A stretch of 64,000 nt of DNA from Eurosta solidaginis (lineage: Eukaryota > Arthropoda > Insecta > Diptera > Tephritidae): positions 177,272,672 to 177,336,671 of the forward strand of contig NC_090322.1 of NCBI RefSeq assembly GCF_040869045.1. The letters are read 5' to 3'. The notes under the pieces were generated by a model. The model had not been told where the DNA came from. It made no database searches and worked only from the letters and a program-made list of their open reading frames with translations. Position numbers and translations under genes: made by a program. Shown here piece after piece: positions 23,693 to 33,240 of the stretch (position 1 is its first letter; every line of letters begins with the position of its first letter).

Positions 23693-24019
23693 ATCCCTGC
23701 AAAAATCGCGAGTACTCCATGCATGCATGTATAGAGTACTCGCTATGGACCAACCGAGTGCTCCAAAATTAACCACAATTCATACAAAAAATATGGTCCA
23801 ATTAACATTGCGACTACAGCTCCGCATTACATCAGAGTAATCCATGGAGTACCCACAGCCCAATAAACATCGTGTAGTGATTACAATCGTTAAAAACGAG
23901 CAATGCTCGGCTTACAATATGTTCGTGTAGAAACATGAGTTGCTCCATTGCTGCATTACAGTGGAGTATAATGGTAAGTAATCCAGTGGACCACATGATC
24001 CAACGATTTTTGCAGGGAT
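23693..24019. mobile_element. MITE-like element with perfect 16-bp terminal inverted repeats
   Basis: ATCCCTGCAAAAATCG at 23,693-23,708 is the exact reverse complement of 24,004-24,019. Inside are repeated short motifs near the ends (GAGTACTC, GGAGTACC, GTGGAGTA, GTGGACC) and a palindromic CCATGCATGCATG. Subterminal repeats of this kind are common in hAT-type MITEs. I could not find an 8-bp target duplication, so the superfamily stays open. Confidence 0.7.
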
Positions 24020-24987
24020 ATGATAAACTGAAAAGATATATCCTTCCTTTGCTGTCATGATATTAAAATCTTGTTTGGCGAATTTAACGCCAGTGTGAGC
24101 AAACAAAGTTTTAAATTTCAAGCTATGCGATATAACATATCGCATCATGTGTAGGTTGACTGACTTCGCGCTTACATAGCTGTGCCGTAAAAAAACGGGC
24201 TCAATGTAAAATCTCGCCTTCCAGGAAACCATACTTGAAATGCAATTTAACAATATGGGTACTGACGGTATATATGGCTCACTACTCACTACTCGTGTAG
24301 TAGAAATAGGGCATTGAAACCAAATTCTGTGATGTTGCTGTGGAGGTATGTGCTGGCGTAGCATGAGTATCTAGGCCGTGTGCAACAGAAAAACTTCGTT
24401 TTACATTTGACTAGTTACCACTAGACCTTCACATACACATAACCGCAACTAGTTCCATCCTTAGTCAAAGAGCGCCTGGATGTTGGCTACAGCGATAGTT
24501 ATATCACACTGTTTAACTCAACAGACTTTCCGTTATGGACGCCACATCAAACTATCTCCGGTTGCTGCTGACTACAAAAAATTTAAGGTGGGGTTACTCT
24601 CAAGAAGGGACTGGCGGGATGGCAGAGAATGTGAGGAAGGAAACTGACTTTTCACCGATTACTTACTGTCAGATCAGGGTTTTCTTCGAACAACTTATGG
24701 TCACAGTTTCCTTGCGTACCCCAAACTCGTGATCTTCTAAGCGAAATTACTTGGGATAGCAAGAGCTTCTGGAGCCCTGATAGGTAAGAGATGTAAAAGT
24801 GGATGGATTATTTAAAACTGAAGCTGTATAAGACATGGTCCGGCAAGGCAAAGCAGTATTGACAGTACTCTAACTAGGATTTCATAGATAAATACATATT
24901 TTGTTGCTACAAAAAGTGTTTTAAAATTGAAAATCACTTAACTAAAATCATAAGCATCCGATCAAATGCTATGGGGCATAGTCATAG
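24020..24987. other. No gene recognised
   Basis: A 150-codon minus-strand frame at 24,364-23,912 starts here and runs into the MITE. It has no recognisable domain, and I do not support it as a gene. Confidence 0.4.
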
Positions 24988-25098
24988 TCGAAATAAAATG
25001 TGATTTTAAGTTAGATATACGTTTTTGGCAAAGCACAATTTTATAAGCGCTATCTGTCAAAAATGCTTCAACTAACTTAAAATCACATTTTATTTCGA
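24988..25098. repeat. 27-bp inverted repeat with 57-bp loop (possible micro-MITE)
   Basis: TCGAAATAAAATGTGATTTT... at 24,988-25,014 and its exact reverse complement at 25,072-25,098. It could be a very short foldback MITE or a hairpin RNA source. It sits about 40 bp from the hAT transposase relic. Confidence 0.75.
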
Positions 25099-25137
25099 TT
25101 TCCCAACGACTTAAGCGGTCGCCATTTCCTTCAAATC

Positions 25138-27416
25138 ACACTCCATACTACTCTAGAAAAACGGAGGAAAAGTAATGCGTGATTGGCTCGTTTGGAGTGC
25201 AACAAAAGAAGCGCCGGCTTTTCAGCAAAACTTCCGAAAATACACGATCAGCTTTGACAAAATCTTCAGGTTATTCTAAACAAAAAAGGTTGGAAGAGGT
25301 TACACGACAAAATTCCTGAACATGAAAATAGTCAAAATCATAAAACTTGCTATATAGGGTGGCGCCCATATGAATGAGAATTCGAAATGCAAGTTCAGTG
25401 GATTTTCTCTTAGCGGAAACCCTTAAAAATGAAACAGCTCGCAGTAGAGGGATACTTCGCAGAATTCTTGATGTTGTTTTATTTCTTGGAGAAAAAGGAT
25501 TGGCATTGATCGGAAATCCAAAAAATGGGAACTTTCTTGGTATTTTGGAACTGATCAGCAATTATGACCCCGTATAGCATGAACATTTGGAGAAGGCGAG
25601 GGAATCTTAAACGAAAAAGAATCGCCTTTAAGCTATTTGTCTGATGGAATACAAAATGAGTTCATAGAAATCTGCGCAAGTCAAGTAATTAGAAAGATAG
25701 AAGGCGAGAGAAAGTCCGTCAAGTATTACACAGTAATAGTGAATGCAACCCTTATTCGGCGCATATTGAGCATACTGTTTTATATTGCGTTATGGAAAAT
25801 GGAAAATCCATGAACGCTTCTTAAAGTTTGTCGATTGTAACGCAAAAACAGGAGAAGCTGTAGCTGAGCTGATTCGCAGCACTCTAAAAAGGCACAATAT
25901 CCCCCTGGATGACTGCCGTGGGCAAAGGTATGATAATGGCAGTAATATGAGCGGTCATTACAAAGGAGCGCAGAGTCATATCCTGAGAGATAACTCCCTG
26001 GAAATATTTGCACCTTGTGCTTGTCATAGTTCAAATTTATGTGGAGTGCAAGCTGCTGAATATTGTGCAGAAGTCATCACATTTTTCGATATTATGCAGA
26101 AATTGTATAATATCTTTAGCGCAAGCCCTCAGAGATGGGCAATTCTCAAGGAAAAAACTAATTGCTCCTTGCACAGCATGTCACAAACACGATGTTCTGC
26201 TCGCGTGGATAGTGTGAAACCTTTAGCAACTCACATTCCCCAAATGTTGAATGCTATTGATGAAATCAAGTTTTTGAATCTGAGTTAAGAAACAGTAAAG
26301 GATTCGAAAGGTATTGAAGCATGGGGAAACGGGGAAATTTGAGTGTATGCTCTTAGCCTCCTTTTGGCTCAAAGTGTTGACGGTAATCAATCATCTAAAT
26401 CTGTTACTGCAAGCTAGAAATGCCACACCGGACGTGGAAACAGAAAATATACGTAGCCTGATTGATGAGTTGAAGAAGTTCAGGCACCAATGGTCGATCA
26501 TACTTCAAAAATGTAAGGTTCTGGCAGAGAGTATAGGAGTTGTGTATACCTTCGCAGAGAAAAGAAGAAAAGAAGGAAGATAAGAAAGCGCCAGTTCGAT
26601 GAATTACCTGGCGAATCACCTGAGTGTGATTCCGAAACTCAACTCAAACAGCAAGTTTTTTACGTTCTTTTGGACTGCTTGATTGGTAACATGGCAAGAC
26701 GTTTCGAAGCCGTAAATGACATTGGGATTAAATTTAGTTTTTTGTGGAAGTGTCAGGATCTGACGGAAGAAGAGCTCGAAGAAAAGGCAGCGGCATTCTG
26801 CACAATTTATGGTATAGAAATTTCTACGAATCTAATAGATTAAATCATTCACCTCAAAGCTATCCACTTAGCAAATTTGGGATGTGAATCGCTTCCACCA
26901 TTTCAACTTCTGAACAAATTTCATGACTTGAAGATGGAAGTATTATTTCCGAACATCTGCATAGCATTAAGAATATTTTGCACACTTCCAGTCAGTGTGG
27001 GTGAAGGGGAGCGTTCTTTTAATCTATTATCTTGCGTGAAAAATTTTTTACGTTCTACTATGAGCCAAAATCGCTTCACAAGCCTTGGAACATTGCGTTG
27101 GAGTCCAGCCTTGCTCGCAGCATTAGTTTTGAATCGATAATTTCCATATTCGTAGACCAAAAAGCACGGAAGGTTTTTCTTGGCTGATTCAAGCTCTTAA
27201 AATGTACATATTTTGAGAAAGTTAATGTAAGCAAATCAAATAATGAAATCTAACATTTCATTTATGTAAGTGCTCCAGTAAATCTTATTTTATATGAAAT
27301 AAAACTGACAAATGTGCATTGAAAAATTTATATATGTTATGGATTGAGTTTATTTTTTAGGGGGGCCCGTAAACGCGAACTGTCCCAGGGGTACGGGTCG
27401 GCTCTCTGCGACCCTG
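25138..27416 (+). pseudogene. hAT transposase pseudogene, ZMYM-like type
   Basis: In order: an N-terminal region with RDWLVWS (about 25,175) and RNASSVDFLLAETLKNETAR (25,380-25,440); then SYLSDGIQNEFIEICASQVI (about 25,635-25,695), the start of the catalytic domain; then a long block 25,785-26,288 with CRGQRYDNGSNMSGHYKGAQ and CACHSSNLCG, the hAT DDE/insertion region; and a C-terminal dimerisation block LPVSVGEGERSFNLLSCVKN...LRSTMSQNR (about 26,985-27,080). Stops and frameshifts separate the blocks. The 3-prime end probably falls at CGACCCTG, 27,416, which would give a terminal repeat starting CAGGGTCGCAG. The 5-prime terminal repeat was not found. Such genes are close to host ZMYM1-like proteins, but the decay here argues for a dead transposon. 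Confidence 0.8.
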
Positions 27417-27513
27417 CTTACAACAATCAAAGTAATTCTTCACAACACACGAATAGCTGTAAAATCATCAATCCAATAGCCCAATTAATACAGGAAGATC
27501 CAGGGAAGCCTTA

Positions 27514-27726
27514 TTAACAGGCGCTTTGCGGAAATAGTTCCTCCGTTTGTTGCATCGTCGTAGTGTTGTCAACTATGTGTAAGACTTGAAGTCTGTAAGT
27601 CTGTATGTATTTTTTCAAATGTTCCAAGCATTCGTGTACATTGTCATCAACCTCGCATAACGTGTCAAATTGTAAGCACAAGCCGTAATATTCCCAATTT
27701 CGTACGAAATGCTTTGGGGCTTTCAC
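27514..27726 (-). CDS. Unrecognised 70-codon open frame
   Basis: It reads from ATG with a varied composition (for example FVRNWEYYGLCLQFDTLCEV and NVHECLEHLKKYIQTYR), unlike the low-complexity frames elsewhere. I recognise no family. It lies between the hAT relic and short LINE tails, so a piece of a transposon protein is as likely as a host gene. Confidence 0.2.
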   Translation of the reverse strand: MKAPKHFVRNWEYYGLCLQFDTLCEVDDNVHECLEHLKKYIQTYRLQVLHIVDNTTTMQQTEELFPQSAC

Positions 27727-27875
27727 TACGTATGGGAGGTAAGGTTAGTTTAAACTGACGGGTGTGTGAGGACCTCACATAGACATGCATTGGTGTTCCC
27801 ACTTCGTATGGGGCGTAAGATTTGTTTAAACTGGCAGGCCTATGAGGTCCTCACATAGACTGAATATGTCCAGAA
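27724..27875 (-). mobile_element. Two very short LINE 3-prime-end insertions in tandem
   Basis: Two blocks, 27,744-27,799 and 27,820 to about 27,875, each contain the reverse complement of AGTCTATGTGAGGTCCTCA, the 3-prime-end motif of the LINE found at 38,960-39,453. The first block is flanked by imperfect 20-bp repeats (27,724-27,743 and 27,800-27,819), which would be its target duplication. The second block starts at the right-hand copy of that repeat. Confidence 0.5.
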
Positions 27876-27879
27876 CTTT

Positions 27880-28462
27880 GCTGGATAGCCGGACTGAAAG
27901 TCTATACCAAACAGAGGAACTTAACTATAAAATATCTCCGTGTTATTGCTAAATACTAAAAGTTTGTAGGACCTATCCGACTAGCTGGTTATACATAGAT
28001 TTGGTAGCGGGTTCCGATCCTTTTTGGGGATTGCTTACACTCTTACTATGTACTAGATGTTGTGTTTTTTCGAGATAATTGCTTAAGTGATCTGGTATCC
28101 TGTAGGACCATTTATTTCCGGACCAGGACAGTATATCCCTACCACCTGTTCGATACTCTCGCACAAACCTTTCACCACTATTGAGGCTCTACGCTCCCCA
28201 GCGAAGCTTCGGTATTGGATCAAGTAGTCTTTTCAAGCTCAAGTAGTCAAGTCAAGCTGTCCCAAAGCACTGAGCTCTTTTTGCGTTTGCCAACGCTCTG
28301 CATGATATACAGCCGTTGGGACAGTTTTCAGGGCCCCGTTATGCTTAGCCTTCATAGACTGTATACCCACTTTTATGTAATAAGGAAGTGATTTTTATGT
28401 ATCGCGATCCCTCCTCCATCTAACTAAAGCTGGTTCTCCTCATGTTCTATTGTTGTTCGGTT
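27880..28462. other. No gene recognised
   Basis: No convincing coding or repeat structure. The 63-codon minus-strand frame at 27,973-28,164 has no recognisable domain. Confidence 0.4.
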
Positions 28463-28470
28463 CTGAAGTA

Positions 28471-29521
28471 TAGAGATGTCACGAATAGTGAATTGGCCGA
28501 ATACCGAATATTCGGCAACGCTTTCGGCCGAAGCGCCGAATATTCGGCCGCCGAATATTCGGCACGAAATACATGCTTGTCTTGGCGCGTTAGCTGGATT
28601 AAGACAAGTGGGCACCTGTTTTCCTGCTTGTACATAACAGATCATGAAACTTTAATAAATCTGACAATGGGAACTATTGGAACAATGTATCAAACTCCTC
28701 AAACCATTCGAAGAGATTACAAAAATAACGAGCTCAGGTATCTGTTGCACCTCTGAAGTGATTCCACATGCAGTAAATTTATTAAAATATCTGGGAAAAG
28801 CAGATACAGCTGAGAAAGTACTAAATTTAGTAACAATGAGATCTTCACTGCAAGGCGAGTATGAAAAGCGATTCAGCTTCGATGAAAAAAACGAATATCT
28901 GGTTGCTGCTTTTCTGGATCCTCGCTTCAAACCGTGTTTCCTAAGATTGGTTCAAGCAGAAAGAGCAAGACAAAAAATTCTTCTAGAAGCCCTGAAAATA
29001 GTACCGATGACGATTCTTCTCCAATTCGTAAGAAAAGAAGCCTGAATGAAAATGATAGGAGTACTGAAATACACGACAGTTTCTGGAATTGCTTTGAGGA
29101 AGTCGCTACAGATAATATGCGAAATGCTAATGATGAGGAGAACGTGGAGAAGAATGCTGTGGCAAAGTTTAAAAGTTTGCTAAAGTATATCTTTCTTCTC
29201 CTGGAAGTAGCGTGTATAGTGAGACCTTATTTTCTGATGCTGGTAACATTTACGATGAAAAGCATAATCGTTTGCTACCCAAAAATGATGAAAAGCTTAT
29301 TTTTGTCTAACATAACATACCACTGATAAATTTTAAATACTAAAGTGTTGTAATTTGAAAATAAGTACATAATTTTGAGTAATATAGCGTGTCTTTTTTA
29401 CATGATATGGTATTCGGTATTCGGCCGAATAATACTTACTATTCGGCCGAATACCGAATAGCAAAAAAGTGGCCGAATAGGCCGAATACCGAATAGTTGC
29501 CGAATATTCGTGACAACTCTA
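28471..29521 (+). mobile_element. Internally deleted hAT element with 8-bp target duplication (copy H1)
   Basis: Terminal repeats TAGAGATGTCACGAATA and, at the other end, TAGAGTTGTCACGAATA (reverse complement) bound 1,051 bp. CTGAAGTA lies immediately outside both ends (28,463-28,470 and 29,522-29,529), the 8-bp duplication expected of hAT. Subterminal palindromes built on ATTCGGCCGAAT crowd both ends. The interior encodes part of a ZBED/hAT transposase: LLKPFEEITK and ITSSGICCTSEVIPHAVNLL (28,690-28,790), DEKNEYLVAAFLDPRFKPCF (28,885-28,940), then FWNCFEEVATDNMRN in a shifted frame. A stretch before the dimerisation motif is deleted. Confidence 0.95.
28677..29326 (+). pseudogene. hAT transposase C-terminal half, frameshifted
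   Basis: Frame one (28,677-29,045) holds LVAAFLDPRFK, the usual lead-in to the hAT C-terminus. Frame two (28,934-29,326) holds SRSPENSTDDDSSPIRKKRS and FWNCFEEV. The dimerisation block with SERLFSEAGN seen in the sister copy is damaged here (SDAGNIYDEKHNR only in another frame). The N-terminal BED finger and most of the catalytic domain are missing. Confidence 0.75.
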
Positions 29522-29529
29522 CTGAAGTA

Positions 29530-30785
29530 TGCTCCAAGTTTCTAGCACAACGGGAAGTTACTTATAGCGTTTTCTGTTCTTGAAAAAGTGTTTCGCTTTT
29601 TGTACGCAGCACAAGGGTTGTAAACATATTTTGTTCTTTTGTGAAAATTGTTGCGTGCTCGCAACGCAAAAGCGTTACACTTTTACCCAGCCTAAAATGG
29701 CGGTGTAGCAGTGAAACTCTTCTGAACCAGCTGATCGTGACAATTTATTTTCGTAACTTCTCAAATTTTTAGTGAAGAAAATTGAAATGAAGGAAATAAT
29801 AGCTAATGAATTTTTATTATCATTCACACCGCGTTTGTGAAATCAGCTAATACACGGAGTAGCCATTTATGTTCTTTTGCATGCACTATAAATGTTGAAC
29901 ATTTTCTGGCTTTACCATTTACTTAGGCAACAATTTATTTCAGAAAAGAAAACGCTATTAAAAATCTGCTATATCTGCGAATTCATTTGGTTCTTATATG
30001 ATTTTATTGAAAATTTAAAAATATCCAAGAATTCACCTACTTTCGAGTCATTTTGTTCAACATTCTTGGAAGTTAAATTTTGCTGATATACACACCAGTA
30101 TTTTTTACTTATTAATGCACATACATACAACATAGATACATACAATAGTATAAGTATGTTCAAAACTTTGTGTACTCATTTATACACGTTTGGTTGAGTT
30201 TGCTTATTTTCATAATACTTGATAGTTAGATTTGCTAATATGTATCTTGGCAATTTGGTCTAAGTGTCACAGAGCCGTACGTAACAAGAATGAAGGTACA
30301 AACAATATTGCAACAGCGCACAGGCGCACAGCCAACAACTGCTGCCTAATGCTCGTCAAATTGTGACAACTTTTGCTATATGTACATACATATGTATGTA
30401 TGTGTACGTATAGTTGCTGTTGAAGTTTATGCTTTGCTGGAGTGGAATGAACGACCTCGATTAGCTAAAGCAGTTTTGTAAAGGAAGGCGCGCCGCACGG
30501 TGTTTTGATCCTGCATAAGCTGCGACTAAAAATAGTTAATGTTGCTTTAATGGGGAGCGGAATTTAATGCGGAGGAATTTTTTATTTGACTAAATATTTT
30601 GGGAAAAATTAAAATAACGCGACTTCAGCGCGGATAAGGCGACAGCTGTTGCGATTACAGCTTGTAAGTCTCATTAAGGCCTGTTCTACTGGGAGTGGAA
30701 TTCGAAGGCACACTCCTGTGACGATCGGTCTGTTGACAAACAGTCTCGACCAAAGCTACGTCTTGTTCACAACTTTTTCCTAATT
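29530..30785. other. No gene recognised
   Basis: AT-rich DNA, with GTACATACATATGTATGTATG (palindromic) near 30,383-30,405. Frames at 29,892-30,086 and its complement are AT-rich translations. Confidence 0.45.
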
Positions 30786-30789
30786 TTTT

Positions 30790-31190
30790 TTTCCCTATAG
30801 TAAGTATTCCGAAAAGTTCATAAAGGATCCCGAAAGCTATCGCAAATACTGAAATGGTCCAGACAAAATCCCGGATTAATCCCGAATCTGTCTTGAAAAG
30901 ATCTCGAATTGATCACGAATTAAATGGTACAGAGAGAGTTCTGGAATCATCCCATCAACAAGTCCAAAATGATGCCAAAACCCTCCCGAACTGATCCCGA
31001 TACAGCCTTGAATAAATCCCGAAAACATCTAGAATAGATTCGAAAATGATCACGAATAAAATCCGTAAATGGTCATACAACAGCTTTGTAACCATCCCCA
31101 AAATAATTCCAAAATGTTTAAAAAATTAAATGATGACAAATAAATCCGAATGTATCGGAAATGATTCCGTGGCAGTCCTCAAAACAGCAA
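30790..31190. repeat. Degenerate short-period minisatellite, second patch
   Basis: Recurring TCCCGAA, GATCACGAAT, GATCCCGA and CCAAAATGATGCC motifs at roughly 14-20-bp steps, similar in kind to 9,600-10,460. Confidence 0.5.
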
Positions 31191-31191
31191 A

Positions 31192-31430
31192 AACAAGTAA
31201 GGACGGGACTGTCTTCGGCTGTGCCGATCGGTTGTATGTGATATAACTGTATATAGCTCCGACCAAATTGATTGACAAACGGACGGACGGACATGGCTAT
31301 ATCAACTCAGTTAGTCGCCCTGATCAATTCGGTACACTTAGTGGTGAGTCTATCTTCTATATTTCTCAACGTTACAAACATCTGACCAAAGCTAAAATAC
31401 CATTTCATGTTCATGAAAGGTATAAAAAGG
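31192..31430 (+). mobile_element. DINE-like element family B, minimal deletion copy (B3)
   Basis: It keeps the left end AACAAGTAAGGACGGGACTG, half of the hairpin, the (GGAC)n tract at 31,280-31,292 and the right hairpin at about 31,397-31,424. Almost the whole body is gone: GTGCCGA joins directly to TCGGTTGTATG, with CGA/TCGG overlap at the join. Confidence 0.85.
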
Positions 31431-31627
31431 GTGAGAGTTCCGAGTACTCGTGAATTTCGATGTATAAACAAGTAGGTGTAGGTCTAGAACACTAATGTTT
31501 TTAGTTAACTAGAGCTCGCCTAGGGGTTGAGGTTAAATCACAACAGAGGTAACGTTAATTTTGGACCTTTTCAGAAAAGCTTCGTCGGCTTTCTATCGGT
31601 ATGCCGAAATGTTATTGTTTTATTATC

Positions 31628-31962
31628 GGCTCGCCGTGGTAACGTGCCGAGGGTCGTGGGTTTAACTCCCGGGCAAAGTAACATCAATAATTTAGAAACA
31701 AGCTTTTCAATTAAAAAAAAAAAAACTTCTAATCACGGTCGCCCATCGGTTGTGGTTTGGAGGACACTCCGAGTGTATTTTTGCCATGAAAAGCTTCTCA
31801 GTGAAAATTCATCTGCCTTGCAGATGACTTTCGGAGTCGACATAAAACATATAAGCCCCGTCCCGCCCATTCGTAGGGAAAATTAAAACGAGCACGACGC
31901 AAATTGGAAGAGAAGCTCGGCCGAAAATCTGTTCGGAGCTTATCGCGCCCTGCATTTATGTA
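31628..31962 (+). mobile_element. tRNA-derived SINE, family 1 (copy S2)
   Basis: The head is damaged (part of the A-box to B-box interval is lost), but the B box GGGTTTAACTCCC, the GGGCAAAGTAACATCAATAA segment, an A-run, the ATTTTTGCCATGAAAAGCTT segment, CATCTGCCTTGCAGATG and TTATCGCGCCCTGCA follow in family order. Confidence 0.75.
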
Positions 31963-32039
31963 CATACGTATTTAAAAGTTTGATATCCGTTATTGATTGT
32001 ATTGAAGTTGTATCGGTTTTTCTTCTCAGGTCAATAAGA

Positions 32040-33240
32040 AATAACAAATTTGTAACACTGCGATAGCAAATCCATACTTTTTTTCGACATCAAATCGATA
32101 AATTTTTGATAACTAATCGATAACTTTTTGATATTTAATCGATGACTTACCGATAGCTGATTGATAACAAATCTATAAATTTTTGATAACATGTCTATTA
32201 ATTTTCAACAACAAATCGATAACTTTTCGATAATAGACTGATAAATCGCCGATAAAAAAATCGGTAACGTATTGCCGTCCATAGAAATATATTAGAGATG
32301 CCACGAATAGTGAATTGGCCGAATACCGAATACCTAATATTCGGCAACGCTGTCAGTCGAAGCGCCGAATATTAGGCCGCCGAATATTCGCCACGAAATA
32401 CATGCTTGTCGGGGCGAATTAGTTATGATGAATCTTAGTTGTGATGAATCTAGTAGTACCGATGACGATTCTTCTCCAGTTCATAAGAAAAGAAACTTGA
32501 ATGAAAATGATAGGACTACTGAAATACACGACGGTTTCTGGAACTGCTTTGAGGAAGTCGCTACAGATAATATGAGAAATGCTAATGATGAGGAGGACGT
32601 GGAGAAGAATGCAGTCGCAAACGAGTTGGATTTTTATTCGCCTAGATCGGAAGGCCGATCCTTACAAGTGGTGGTTAGTAAACGAAGAACAATACCCAAA
32701 CCTTTCGAAATTTGCTAAAGTTTATCTTTCTTCTCCTGGAAGTTGCGTGTATAGTGAGAGGTTATTTTCTGAGGCTGGTAACATTTGCGATGAAAAGCGT
32801 AAACGTTTGCTACCCAAAAATGCTGAAAAGCTTGTTTTTATCCTTCATAACTTACCACTGATGAATTTTAGATACTAAAGTGTTGTAATTTGGAAATAAA
32901 TACATAATTTTGAGTAATATAACGTGCCTTTTTTACATGATTTGATATTCGGTATTCGGCCGAATAATACGTACTATTCGGCCGAATACCGAATAGCAAA
33001 AAAGTAGCCGAATAGGCCGAATACCGAATAGTTGCCGAATATTCGTGACAACTCTAAAATATATAATACCTTTTGATAACAAATCGATGAATCGTCTTTA
33101 CCTCGTCGATAACACAGCTATCTTTGTACACCAAACCCCGTACTCTTCGATAAGGAATGGATAAAACGACATAACCCGTCGATAGCAAATCTATTACTCA
33201 TCAATAATAAACCATTAGCTCTTCGATAACACGGGCATGA
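32040..33240 (+). repeat. Degenerate CGATAAC-type repeat region split by a hAT insertion
   Basis: AATCGATAACTTTTTGATAT-like phrases recur about every 20-25 bp on both sides of the hAT element at 32,293-33,056. The element's target duplication (AAATATAT) shows that it landed inside the array. Confidence 0.6.
32293..33056 (+). mobile_element. Internally deleted hAT element with 8-bp target duplication (copy H2)
   Basis: Sister of the 28,471-29,521 copy. Ends TAGAGATGCCACGAATAG and TAGAGTTGTCACGAATA (reverse complement). The duplication AAATATAT lies at 32,285-32,292 and 33,057-33,064. The length is 764 bp. It lacks the transposase segment kept in H1 but retains the C-terminus: FWNCFEEVATDNMRN (32,535-32,580), then, after a frameshift, KWWLVNEEQYPNLSKFAKVY and the dimerisation signature SERLFSEAGN (about 32,755-32,785). 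Confidence 0.95.

Noticed and set aside
23912..24364. 150-codon minus-strand frame
   Set aside because: The longest frame without a known domain, but its 3-prime part lies within a MITE and no family resemblance was found.
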